From Chimonanthus salicifolius (taxonomy: Eukaryota > Streptophyta > Magnoliopsida > Laurales > Calycanthaceae), in contig CM023532.1 in assembly GCA_013350335.1 (NCBI GenBank), positions 35,775,708 through 35,839,707 of the forward strand: DNA of 64,000 nucleotides, given 5' to 3'. Of this stretch, positions 54,438 to 64,000 are shown in pieces (the stretch's first letter is position 1; each line of letters begins with the position of its first letter). A model generated the notes under the pieces. That model was given only the letters and a program-made list of their open reading frames with translations, made no database searches and was not told the DNA's origin. Position numbers and translations under genes: made by a program.

Positions 54438-55449
54438 CTACTCAAGCGAGTCCTGTCTTTGCACCCTTATTTCCTGGTTGATTTTTTTTATAAACTCTTC
54501 CACTCGCTGATTCAACTCTTCTTGGCTCAGTGACGGCTCCCTTTGAACGGGTGCACGCCTTTCAGGCATCGGCAGTGGTGATGACAACGGAGTTGAGCTT
54601 CGTTCCCTCATTGTGTCCGATTTGTTCAGTATGTTGGATCCTCGATGTCCGTTTGTTTCCATGATCATCTTCCAAATGTTTTCCATCGTTTCGTGACGTT
54701 CCGGCCTTGCTAGACTCAGTCTTTTGTTTCCAACAAGAACAAACAATTCAACTCATGCATGACTCATTGACACATCTAAATTCACTTAAGTTGCCTACAT
54801 TTACATGAATTTAATCTGTTACAATTTATCGAGATATTACAAATTATCGTATTTTTAAAAAAAATTTATTAAAAATTTACCGTCTGATAAATACACATTC
54901 CTTATACAATAATCATATTTTGTCAATAAAATTATAACAAATTTAAAAATATTATCTATATTTATTGCACAGCACCTGACTAAAAGTATTCAACACGGCA
55001 GTCATACCTCGGTGACTGTGAGTGACTTTTGCTCTCTTCCGCCTCCAAAAACTGACGGAGACCCGGGGCTTCTCTCTCACGATCGAATATTCCGTTGGAT
55101 CTCTCCGTTCCGGCGGCGCCTCCTCCTCTTCCTTCTCCCCACGTCTGTACACAGCCGCACTAAATTCGGGTTGGACCTCGGTGGGATCCTGACCCTCGAA
55201 CGGAACTGTCAGGTCCGGTACCTTCTCGATCTTATTATGGAACTTGGAAGAAGCGGCAATGGAGATGATGATGCCGTTAACGATTAGATAGAGATAGGGA
55301 GGCGTCAGCCACGAAACTAGACTGCCCCACATCTGACGGACCACCGAAGTGACCAACTCCCTTGTTTCAGGTTCCCGTAGCTTCAATACTAGTCCGCTAG
55401 TTATAGCAACGGTCGAGATGAGAAGTACCTTGATTGAGAAGATAACCAT
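54438..55449 (-). CDS. DUF4408/DUF761 domain protein
   Basis: This plant-specific membrane protein has no established biochemical role. Exon 1 is 55449-55008 and exon 2 54709-54438, joined G|CA (intron 298 bp), giving 237 residues. The N-terminus has two hydrophobic segments (about 1-22 and 45-65), the second within the DUF4408 hallmark WLTPPYLYLIVNGIIIS. A charged middle follows. The C-terminus carries the DUF761 motif (SQEELNQRVEEFIKKINQE), as in cotton-fibre-expressed proteins. The acceptor CTAG|CA was chosen because the earlier AG gives an immediate stop. The splice fits the family, which joins a DUF4408 head to a short conserved ETWK-like block (here MENIWKMIME). Confidence 0.9.
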
Positions 55450-56704
55450 TTTCAGAGAGAGACAGAGTCAGTTTACAAGTAGTTTAGTTTGACAGTTATA
55501 CGGTCGGGACATTTGAATATATAGTTGAAGGGTAGAGTTCTTATCAACTGTGGTGTCTAACTCTCTAGATTTATGTCATGTTATAGTAAGATTTAAATCG
55601 ATTATATCGCATGATGGTGGGGTGAGATTAGTGTGGAAGTTAGAGATTGATGAAAATTTTCAATTTTAGAATAATCAGATCAATTATGACAATTGATCTT
55701 AAGTGTTTAAAAATTAATGGACTTGCAAATTCATTTCATTAACTTTTAAATGGTTGGATTAGTGCGAAAAGGGAGCCACTAATTAGGGAAACATGTGTAG
55801 GGAGAATACTCTTGCAATATAGTATGTTATTGTAATGGGAAGGTCTGCGGAGGTTGAAAATAGGGGTGAAACTTGGGTCGGGTTTGAACTCGACTCGTAT
55901 GACACATGAGAAATCATGGGTTTGGGTTATGTATTTGTCTATTTTAGATTCAGTCGAATTGGAAAAATAAAAATCTATATGAAATTTGAGTCAAATTGAA
56001 ATGAGAAATTTAAAATCAACTCAACCTAATTCGATATAATCCGACTTGATTTTAGTACACCAAATTATAAAACATTACTCGAGTTGACTTGGGTCAGAAT
56101 TTAAGTTGGGTCGAATTGAGTAATTCGAGTTAAATTTGGTCGACTTCAATAAAATTTGACATAAGTTGAAGTGGATTTATTAAAATCAAACATTTTCCGA
56201 TTAGAGTTTAGTTGAAAAGTTGAATTATTCTAACAGCTTGAATTTGATGAGTATAAAAATTAAGAGTTAAATAAATAGATAGATTATATATGACATTGAC
56301 ATGATTCATATCTGTGTCTCAAAAGATTTGAGCCTTAAGTGTGTAAACCAACTATCTGATCAGCCTATCTTATCTACGGTCGATGATGGACAGGAATAAG
56401 AGAGTGGATGATGGGATCTGAGCCGTTGAATTAATAGTCGTGTGGCTTTGGGTACACGTGTTGGTAGACGTGGACGGGAAGGATTGTCATTCTTGTGCCG
56501 ACGGGTACAGTAGTCAACAGCCTCAAGTCTTCCAGACTTCATTGTGCGTCTCCTAAGAACTGGAAACCTCGTGGCAACCACTGGTCAGCTCACCCCTGTC
56601 ATCGTCCTCATTCTCTTATTTCACTTTTTTACACAGAAAAATATTAAATTATTTAATTGATATTTTTATTAATTTAAAAAATAATTAATTATAATTTATC
56701 ATAT
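55450..56704. other. Intergenic DNA upstream of the DUF4408 gene
   Basis: It contains the promoter side of the DUF4408 gene, a GGGTCGGGTT-type repeat (about 55860-56230), and a G+C-richer patch at 56350-56590 with a 73-codon minus-strand frame and ACGT boxes (GTACACGTGT, GACGTGGAC). The short frame resembles no known protein and is not called as a gene. Confidence 0.4.
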
Positions 56705-57190
56705 ATATTTAAATGTAAAAAAATATAATTTAAAACAAATGTATTGTTTCCGTGTGAAGCCTACTTTTTAGATCAGATTGCATTAATATTTAAGTTAGAT
56801 TGGAAATCTTCAAAGTACTTAGGAACTTATCTTCTTTTCTCTTATCATATAAATTTAAATGTAAAAAATATATAATTTAAAACGGGTAGCCATTTAGACA
56901 CTTGATTTTTTTAGGAGATACTCGATTTTAACTTTTTGTGTCTTTCAATTTTGTAAGTAGGAATTATCATTTTTTTTAAATTAAAGAACAAAATGGTAAT
57001 TTCATATAAAATTTTAAACCAAGTGTATGATAAAAGAAAAGTCGGGTATCTAAATAACTACCCTTTAAAACAAATGTATTGTTTCCCATGTTAAACCCAC
57101 TTTTTAGATCAGATTAGATCAGATTAGATTCACATTTAAGTTGATTGGAAATTTTCAAATTACCCAGAAAATTGGGAACTTATCCTCTCT
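56705..57190 (+). repeat. Local tandem duplication split by a MITE
   Basis: A unit of about 150 bp (56705-56845: TTTAAATGTAAAAAATATA, then CAAATGTATTGTTTCC, then TTTTTAGATCAGATT) is repeated at about 56850-57190. The second copy is interrupted by the MITE 56884-57063, leaving the first as an empty-site control. Confidence 0.8.
56884..57063. mobile_element. hAT-type MITE with local empty site
   Basis: The 180-bp element has ends GGGTAGCCATTTAGACAC and GTATCTAAATAACTACCC. The 8-bp duplication TTTAAAAC is perfect (56876-56883 and 57064-57071). The neighbouring tandem copy near 56730 holds TTTAAAAC once, without the element, which proves the insertion and its boundaries. Confidence 0.9.
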
Positions 57191-60100
57191 TCTCTGGCAA
57201 CCGGCTATTTGCTGACACGTGTAGGTTCAATACTGTTCCTCCGAGGGTATGTACGGTGCATATAAATAAGGATGGGTGAGTGGATGTGGAAGAATGACCT
57301 GTTTGCATCATCATAGTTATGGTACAACACGTCGGATCAAATTGCTTTCATCAACTAATCTATCGGACGGTTTCGATCTAGTCGCGTAACGACAAGGATA
57401 AGCACTTGGCAAACAAGAGGACACATGAATTTTCAGACTAAAGAGCAATTGTTGGTCTACCTTATTGGTTAAGGCGTTAAGCAATTGTGATTTAGTATCA
57501 TAATACTAAAACAATTGTGCTGTCACCATTACGTTAGGGTTAGGGGTGAAATTTGAATTGGTTTTAATCTGAATGTATGACCTGATTCGAAAAATCAATG
57601 GATTTGAATTAAGTAATTGTATATCTCAAGTCAAAAAAAAAAAAATCTACATAAAATTTGAATTGAACCAAGTGGAGAAATTTAAAATTAACTTAATTTA
57701 ATTTGACTCAATCTGAATGTAACAAGTTATAAAATAACACTTAAGTCGAGTTGATCAAAAATTCAATTTAGATCGAATTAAATAACTTGAATTACTAATT
57801 CAAGTCGAGTCAAATCAAATTAAGTTCAATAAATTTTAATATAAATTAAATTAAATTTATTAAAATCTGACACTCCTAAAATTTTTAATATAAAATTGTG
57901 GGTGCTAAATGATTCTTCTCAAATCCTGAATTTGGGTCATTGTCCCGTCAAAAGACAAACCGGCATGAACTTGGGGTTATGATGTGGTGGATCAGTGTTG
58001 GTTCGCAGGTTGATACGTATTAGTCATTAAATATGCGCTACTAAAATAGTAAAAGGGAAACGTACAACCACTTTTCTCCCAAATTGAAGGACACCTGGCT
58101 AATTAGTATTTAAATTCTTCCTCTTTCCAAAATCAGAATTTTCATCTTTAAAAAAATATTATAAAAACCGAATTTTCTTTTCCAAGTAAAATTGAACATA
58201 AATTTTAGTTCACGAAACATAAAATCTGACTTGCCAAATGCGGATTTCTAAGATGTTACCCCCATTCTATCTTTGTTTGCTGCTTACGTCATGGTAGGTA
58301 CTATACACAGTTTTTAAATGTATTAAAGTATTAACTGCATTATCCATATATTTAAGTAGGTCCAATTTGTCTCCCTCCTACCATAGAAAACATAAAATAG
58401 TGCTTGAAAATCTAAAGTACCTAGGTTTTTTTTTATTATTATTCTTGTTGGATTTAAAAAAATATATATATATATCATTTTATTAGAGACAATTTCAATA
58501 ATGAAATGAAGGAGAAGAGTGCGTCTATCATTAATCTCAATAAAGAAAAGATAGTAGGGAGTGTGGACTCTATTTCTATCTTTCCACAACTTTAGCCAAT
58601 GAAATTTATATTTAATAATTCATTTTTTATAAAAATAGATGAAATGAATATAGTTATTGCATTGAGAGTGTTGTGAATTATAGTGAGCAATATAGACAAT
58701 AAAGATAGTCATTGCAATGAGAGTATTGTGAATTATAGTGAGCAATATTCTTTATTATAGGGAGTAACTAAGAAACATATATTTTATTTTTAAATTAATT
58801 GTAAATAAATAGAATTAATAGCTCTTAATAACTAACAATTTAAAATTAAATTTATTTATAAATAGAAAATAAAATAAGATAAAAAAATGAAATTAAATAG
58901 AAACTTTCTTTAATATACCTATTTCAAAATTTTCATAAAATATACTTATTCTTATTTAAAAATAAAGTTTCAGTTCTTCCATAATCCTTTTATAGTACCA
59001 ATGTCTTAAATATCAACGATATTTTTAAATTTTTCATATTTTTATCATCAAAATATCAATGACCGTTAATATTCTAAGATTTATCGACACTGCAATAGAT
59101 TCTCGATAAAATCACTTTAAAAATAAGATAAATAGTAATATCACGATAATATCTTGATAAATTCATAATAAATTATCAAAAAAATTCTTATTATTATTTT
59201 ATTTATTATTTAAATATTATATTTTCTGTAAGATTTTTATGTTAATTTCTCTATAAAAAGTTAGAAATTATCTCAATATAATCAATCACATCACAGTTAA
59301 TATCTCAAACAGTATTATTATTCTTTCTTTATCATTTTATGGACGTAGAAAAACATGACAAGTGTAACGGAAGAAGAGCAAGTGGAAGGGGAAGGAAGCT
59401 TCTGTTTCTGTTGACTGAAAGCACCCGCCGTCTTCGACTTCACGCGTTTTCCAACGGATTTCTAACCGACATTCCAAGGTAATAAACTACGTACCATATC
59501 TTCAAAACTGTGGGGTCCACGTAATGATCCATGCAGCTTTTTATCTCCCTAACGGACACGTGGGCGGATCTAAGTCGTTTATGATTGATAACGCGTCCAA
59601 CCTGTCAAAGAAGACGTAGCAGAAAAGAAGTCCCGTGTCCCATGAAACTGAGAGTAGAAAACGAGGCCTAATCTTGGCCGTTAGTCTACATACTGACCAC
59701 CGCCCAACTACAGATGTAAAGCCACGTGTCAGTAAGTATGGTGCCACTTGGAAATCAATGTACTATGTAATCATTGCACTCATAGCTGGGACCCGCATTA
59801 TTATGTTAATTGTTGTCATTTACCACGTCCAACTAAGCCTCTAATGAACTCATATAATTTTTAACATTTAAATAAATTAAGATGAACACTAAACAGATAT
59901 TTGAATTTCATAAAAATAAAGAAATGATGATGTAATTAAATAATTAAAAGCAATCTCAATACAAAAGATCTTTTATTTGCAAGCTAAATAAGTTAGCTGA
60001 ATTTTAAAATTTTCATCAAGTTTTTAATCTGAAACTCAATCGTCACAAAATAATCTTTTTTAAGAAATACATAGTAATGAAATATCAAATTTCTGATTAA

Positions 60101-61460
60101 TGAATAAAAGTTTTGATTCCCTTCAAATGAAGTATTAATTCATTTTGAAAAGATTGATCTAACTTTTTCAATTTTTAATTGAAAATATTATATATTAGTT
60201 GATAAAGAAATTATTTTGAAATGATATCTCAGTTGAGAAATTTCTCCCATCTAATATTTTTTTAATTAAAATCTAAGATATCAGCTACTATCAATAATAT
60301 ATCAAGATATTAAAAGTCGATATATATTAATCAATATGATATGTATTTTTATGCAACACAAATTTGATAACATGACATGAAATGCCATGAAGAACACAAC
60401 ATATCTGGTTTTTTTTATCAAATAGTTTGTATTATTCTATTCTTATCTATTTTCATTATTATTAAGAAATATATTTAATTTATTTATAGTCGATTGTATA
60501 TGTGGCATCTACAAAATAAAATTGATTTAATTGATTATATAACTCTTATTTATTTTATAAATAAATTCAAAAAATTTAAAAGATATCCAACAGTTATCGC
60601 TTTTAATTATATCTCAAAAGATAACTTGTACTTGTTAGTTGTGACTAAAACTAAAATTCGACCGAATTTTTTATAAAATATTTACATTCATTTTCATCAA
60701 GAAGTGTCATATTTTTACTAAAATATATAAAGGTGATAAAACATTTATAAATTTTACGATTCATCTTATCATAGTGGCCATGTGAATTTATTTTAAAATT
60801 TTGATTATTACAAAATTATTAATTTTCATGACTCATTTTATACATTATAATTATCAGAATGAGGAATTTCTCTCAATTCGTATTATTCATAAAATTATCT
60901 ATCTATTTCATCTAATTATATTAAACTCTATCATATAATAAATATACAATCTCTCTTTCAAAACGATTATATTTAATTTTATGGTTGACAGGTATTTGGC
61001 TAACAAATATGAAAATGTCTAATCTTAGTGTGCCATAAGAGTAGTAGGCTCACTCGTAGGGATTTTACATTGAGTATTCATGATTTTCTATATGTAAATT
61101 TTAAAAAAAAAGTTGAGAAAAAAAAAAAAACAAAAAAGTGTAGAGGATAAACAAAAGAAAGAATTTCTTATTCTTTAAGTCAACTTATTATATTGACTTG
61201 TACTTCAACTTATTATATTGTTTTGCATGATATCTATTGTTTAATGGAAACCGCGTTTGCCCCCGACCCGATTTCTTTTCATAAAAAAAGGATATAAGAT
61301 CCCATGAACTCAATTTTCTCTATTTTATCCATAAGGAAAGACGTATGGACAAATCCGGGCCGTCCATTTTTGTGGTAATGGTCACTGGATATAGGTTCGG
61401 CAGAAGATGCAGATGCCACGTAACCCAGGAGGTAGCCACCGCCAAAGCCCTTTCTGAGGG
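57191..61460. other. Gene-poor intergenic DNA
   Basis: It holds a promoter-like piece at 57200-57290 (GACACGTGTAGG, then CATATAAATAAGG), a decayed TAGGGGTGAAATTTG repeat (57540-57890), a two-unit repeat at 58640-58750, and a G+C-richer island at 59340-59830 with several ACGT boxes. The rest is very A+T-rich. No coding gene is recognised. Confidence 0.45.
58638..58751 (+). repeat. Two-copy tandem repeat of about 57 bp
   Basis: Two units contain ATAGTTATTGCATTGAGAG and ATAGTCATTGCAATGAGAG respectively, each followed by TGTGAATTATAGTGAGCAAT. It is non-coding. Confidence 0.75.
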
Positions 61461-61688
61461 CCATGTGGTTTTCGGATGCTTCATGGTAGGTCGTAGGGCC
61501 GTCAATGGATTGGATTTGGCCTGGGCATACCACAATGGAATTTTTGTATGTTTTGTGGCCCACAATGCTGAGTTCCATGTGGCTTTTGGATGCTTCTTGG
61601 TTGGTCGTAGGGCCGTCAATAAACTGGGCTGGGTCTGGAATTACCACAACGGAAAGGTGTGTATGTTTAGTGATCCAAACCACTAAAT
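61461..61688 (+). repeat. Two-copy tandem repeat of 114 bp
   Basis: CCATGTGG starts both units (61461 and 61575); each continues through GGTCGTAGGGCCGTCAAT and TACCACAA. Because 114 is a multiple of three, frames are open on both strands across the repeat (for example 61812-61279 minus). The translation resembles no known family and repeats itself, so coding is doubtful. It is probably part of an unclassified mobile element. Confidence 0.6.
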
Positions 61689-61812
61689 CCGACCTGCCTT
61701 TAAGAATGGGCTGATACAATCTGGGATCAACATGCTGAAAGTAGTAGGTAATGTAGTCCAGACTAGATCTATGCATGGGTATTTGAGGGTGGGTGAATAA
61801 GATCAATTCCAA

Positions 61813-63106
61813 TTTTAATTGTCTTTTAAATTATTAAATAAATGTGCAGGGGAATAATCAAGTATGCAAACTAGTAAACGAAACCCTATATGCCGGTTCA
61901 CCTGAACTTACGTTCCACTCTTAGACTCATCCAACCTTAGGCTATCTGAAACTAACTACGAAATGGTAAACTACCCTATCAGTACACTCCTAATTTTGAA
62001 AAGTTCGACCACCAATGTCTCGACCACCAATGTCTAGTCCTTTGACACATATTTTTTATGCTGGTTCGATCACAAAGGTCTACTCCACCTTACAATGTAA
62101 AAGTAACTGAAAAATAACACTTGCCTTAGGTCTTGAGCGCTAAACTTGATTTCTGTTCTTTGAAGAAAGCCTTGATGCTTTGATCTTCATTCCTTGAAAT
62201 GCTCCAGTGTTTGCAACCAAAGATGAGGCTAGGTCTAGGGTAGGATTAGGATGCTACAGGAAATCCCTAGAATATTAACTCTAAATCACATCAAAGATAA
62301 GCAAAAATAGCTTTTGGTATTCCATTGATGTTTTTAGATGTGACTTAGAGAGAAGAAGAGAGGTTCAAAGGTGTTTAACAATGACCCATTGGACCAAGTC
62401 AACTAGCCGGATTCGTTTGTGTTGACTGAATCACCCATCCTTTTAACTCGATCCTGTTTTGTTCTTCATTACAATCTCTTAATACTCTGGAAAACTTCCA
62501 ACCAAATCAACAGAAGGGATTCAGGCCCAGTTAAAAAATAAAATTTATTAAAATGATTTTTATCAAAATTTAGAATTGTTTCAACATCAACTAATCACTT
62601 ATTTTTTTCCTGTTGCAGTTGTGGATGTCTGCATCGATGAGATCATTCATTTTATCTTCATCCATTGGGCAATTCATGCTGGCCAAAACCATTTTATTTT
62701 CTGAAACATTATATTATTGCCCAAAAAATAAAGGGGTACCACTGTAAAATTTCATAAACTGTTATGGATTCATTAACTCATCACATCTAAATATATAGAC
62801 TTACAACTAATCACAGATAAATTCAAACTCTATTCTAATCCTAAACCAAACACATCTCTTAATTAGAGATTAACACAAACCTAGAATCCTAACTAGATAT
62901 GAACTCTAACTAAATATGAACTGGACTCTAGTATACTCTTAACACCACAAGGTTAACCAATGAACATGCAGATGGTGGTCCTTTCTTAAACTTCAATAAG
63001 ATCAGCACTTCATTTCACCTTATTGCATCAATTGCGAAAACCCAATACATAAAGCAAGCATGTTACATCTATTACTTCTTTTAGGCGCAACATCTTGCTG
63101 ATCATC
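61813..63106. other. Intergenic DNA downstream of the ABCG gene
   Basis: No gene is recognised. The part 61830-62480 has a repeat-like look, with GACCACCAATGTCT twice in tandem at about 62008-62036. The 3' untranslated region of the ABCG gene lies at the right end. Confidence 0.4.
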
Positions 63107-63373
63107 TCATCTTTTCTGGAAATTCAGTTTTGCAATGGATATGGCAAAAAGAGTAGCAAAGATGAGAGGTATAGCAACTAACATTGCAGCTACAAGAGCT
63201 AACTGATCATGTTGAAACCCAAAGTAATCCTTAAGAAAGACATTAACTGGTTTTCGTTCTCCAAAAGCTTCGATCTCCTTGTATACATCGCCAAACTGAG
63301 AGGTAAGGAGGGCATTGAAAGACCAAGAAGTTGGACAGATCCTGTAAAACCAGATCCACCATACCGGTATACG
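63107..63373 (-). CDS. PDR-type ABCG transporter, last exon only
   Basis: This is the terminal exon of a full-size ABCG (pleiotropic drug resistance) transporter, an ATP-driven plasma-membrane exporter of hormones, terpenoids or cuticle precursors. The exon encodes 88 residues after the acceptor TCTTTACAG. It opens [17 protein letters not shown], continues [18 protein letters not shown] and the GFQHD block, then a final transmembrane helix, and ends FQKR-stop. These are the standard C-terminal motifs of the family. The preceding exon with the FSG-F-IPR motif was not found in the remaining 630 bp, so it lies beyond the window or is diverged. Substrate cannot be inferred. Confidence 0.88.
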   Translation of the reverse strand, partial: RIPVWWIWFYRICPTSWSFNALLTSQFGDVYKEIEAFGERKPVNVFLKDYFGFQHDQLALVAAMLVAIPLIFATLFAISIAKLNFQKR

Positions 63374-64000
63374 CTGTAAAGACGGCAGAAAAAAGATTTT
63401 AATTTCTCATGAACTGAACAGCACACTCATTCTAAAACATGGCAACAAGACACTATCTAGCCATATGTTATTTTCTTCTACACATAAGATCATGTTGATA
63501 ACATGTTATGAAACTACGACTTCTATTTCAATATGTTGACAATATATCAAAGGGTGCATGGACTTCTATTCATGTCTTTCCACCTTGTAATTCTTGTTTG
63601 TAAGAGATTCTAACCATGACTTGTTTAGCTGGTTTAATGAGAATTCATCTTCTCTTATATTTCCTACTCATGTTTCAAGTTTGAGATGGTATCAAAGCAT
63701 AAGGTTCTGCTTACCTAGGAATCTTGTTGTTAGCTCAGTTCTAAGAAACATTTCAAGGATGCGTGGAGTTCATTTTCAACCCAAGCGTAAATGATACAAG
63801 AAAAATAACCCTCATTATCCAAATGAGGCATGTGGGCTCAGGTTAGAATCGATTGTCGCTATTAATTTAATCTCATGTGAGAAAATATTACCTGAAAAGT
63901 ATGTGACAATGAGAAATTTGACATTTCTAAGTCTAAATTTACTGGAAGCTAATATGCAAGTATTCCAAATGCAGCTGCTAAGGCTAATTTCAATGCAAAT
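63374..64000 (-). other. ABCG upstream intron sequence
   Basis: No further ABCG exon is convincingly readable to the right edge. The stretch is treated as intron of the gene ending at 63107. A short plus-strand frame at 63594-63794 contains FSWFNENSSSL-like text without family resemblance. Confidence 0.4.

Noticed and set aside
56360..56581. 73-codon Arg-rich minus-strand frame
   Set aside because: Basic composition from a G+C-rich patch, no family match and no paralogue seen; kept only as part of the intergenic description.

Overview
This is nuclear DNA from a flowering plant, probably a woody eudicot or magnoliid; the species cannot be named from the sequence. It is A+T-rich, its genes have plant GT-AG introns, and it is packed with small transposable elements. 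Recognisable genes are plant families: LRR receptor kinases of the MIK2-like type, an AMT1 ammonium transporter, CYP51 sterol 14-demethylase, class III alcohol dehydrogenase (S-nitrosoglutathione reductase), a DUF4408/DUF761 protein and the last exon of a PDR-type ABCG transporter. All are on the minus strand except AMT1.

Region 1 (1-26858) is a direct tandem duplication. Unit A (at least 1-13908, its left edge outside the window) and unit B (15643-26858) align along most of their length. Each carries one MIK2-like receptor kinase. The unit A copy (533-4757) is broken by two single-base frameshifts and has lost the catalytic-loop Asn. The unit B copy (16151-19922) is open, 912 codons in two exons, but an LTR-like insert sits 68 bp before its ATG. 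Comparing the units dates insertions. One hAT-type MITE is in both units. Another MITE and a 1.87-kb foldback element are only in A. A 537-bp palindrome-rich element and the LTR-like insert are only in B.

Region 2 (27420-38340) holds the intronless AMT1 (27579-29069) and CYP51 (30998-36950, minus, plus a probable 5' UTR intron reaching 38156). CYP51 reads perfectly except for one extra base in exon 2.

Region 3 (38340-48720) holds a hAT-like fragment with short tandem repeats, a tandem foldback repeat, and a complete nine-exon GSNOR gene (42425-48583, minus, 379 aa). A 5'-truncated LINE with target-site duplication lies in its largest 3' intron.

Region 4 (48720-64000) is mostly intergenic. 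It contains a complete 808-bp TRIM retrotransposon with two 350-bp LTRs and 5-bp TSD, a tRNA-derived SINE with TSD, several MITEs, the two-exon DUF4408/DUF761 gene (54438-55449), local tandem duplications, and the terminal exon of a PDR/ABCG transporter at the right edge. The genes are unrelated housekeeping, transport and receptor functions with no sign of a pathway cluster. The most unusual material is structural: palindromic foldback elements and the duplication that lets insertions be ordered in time.
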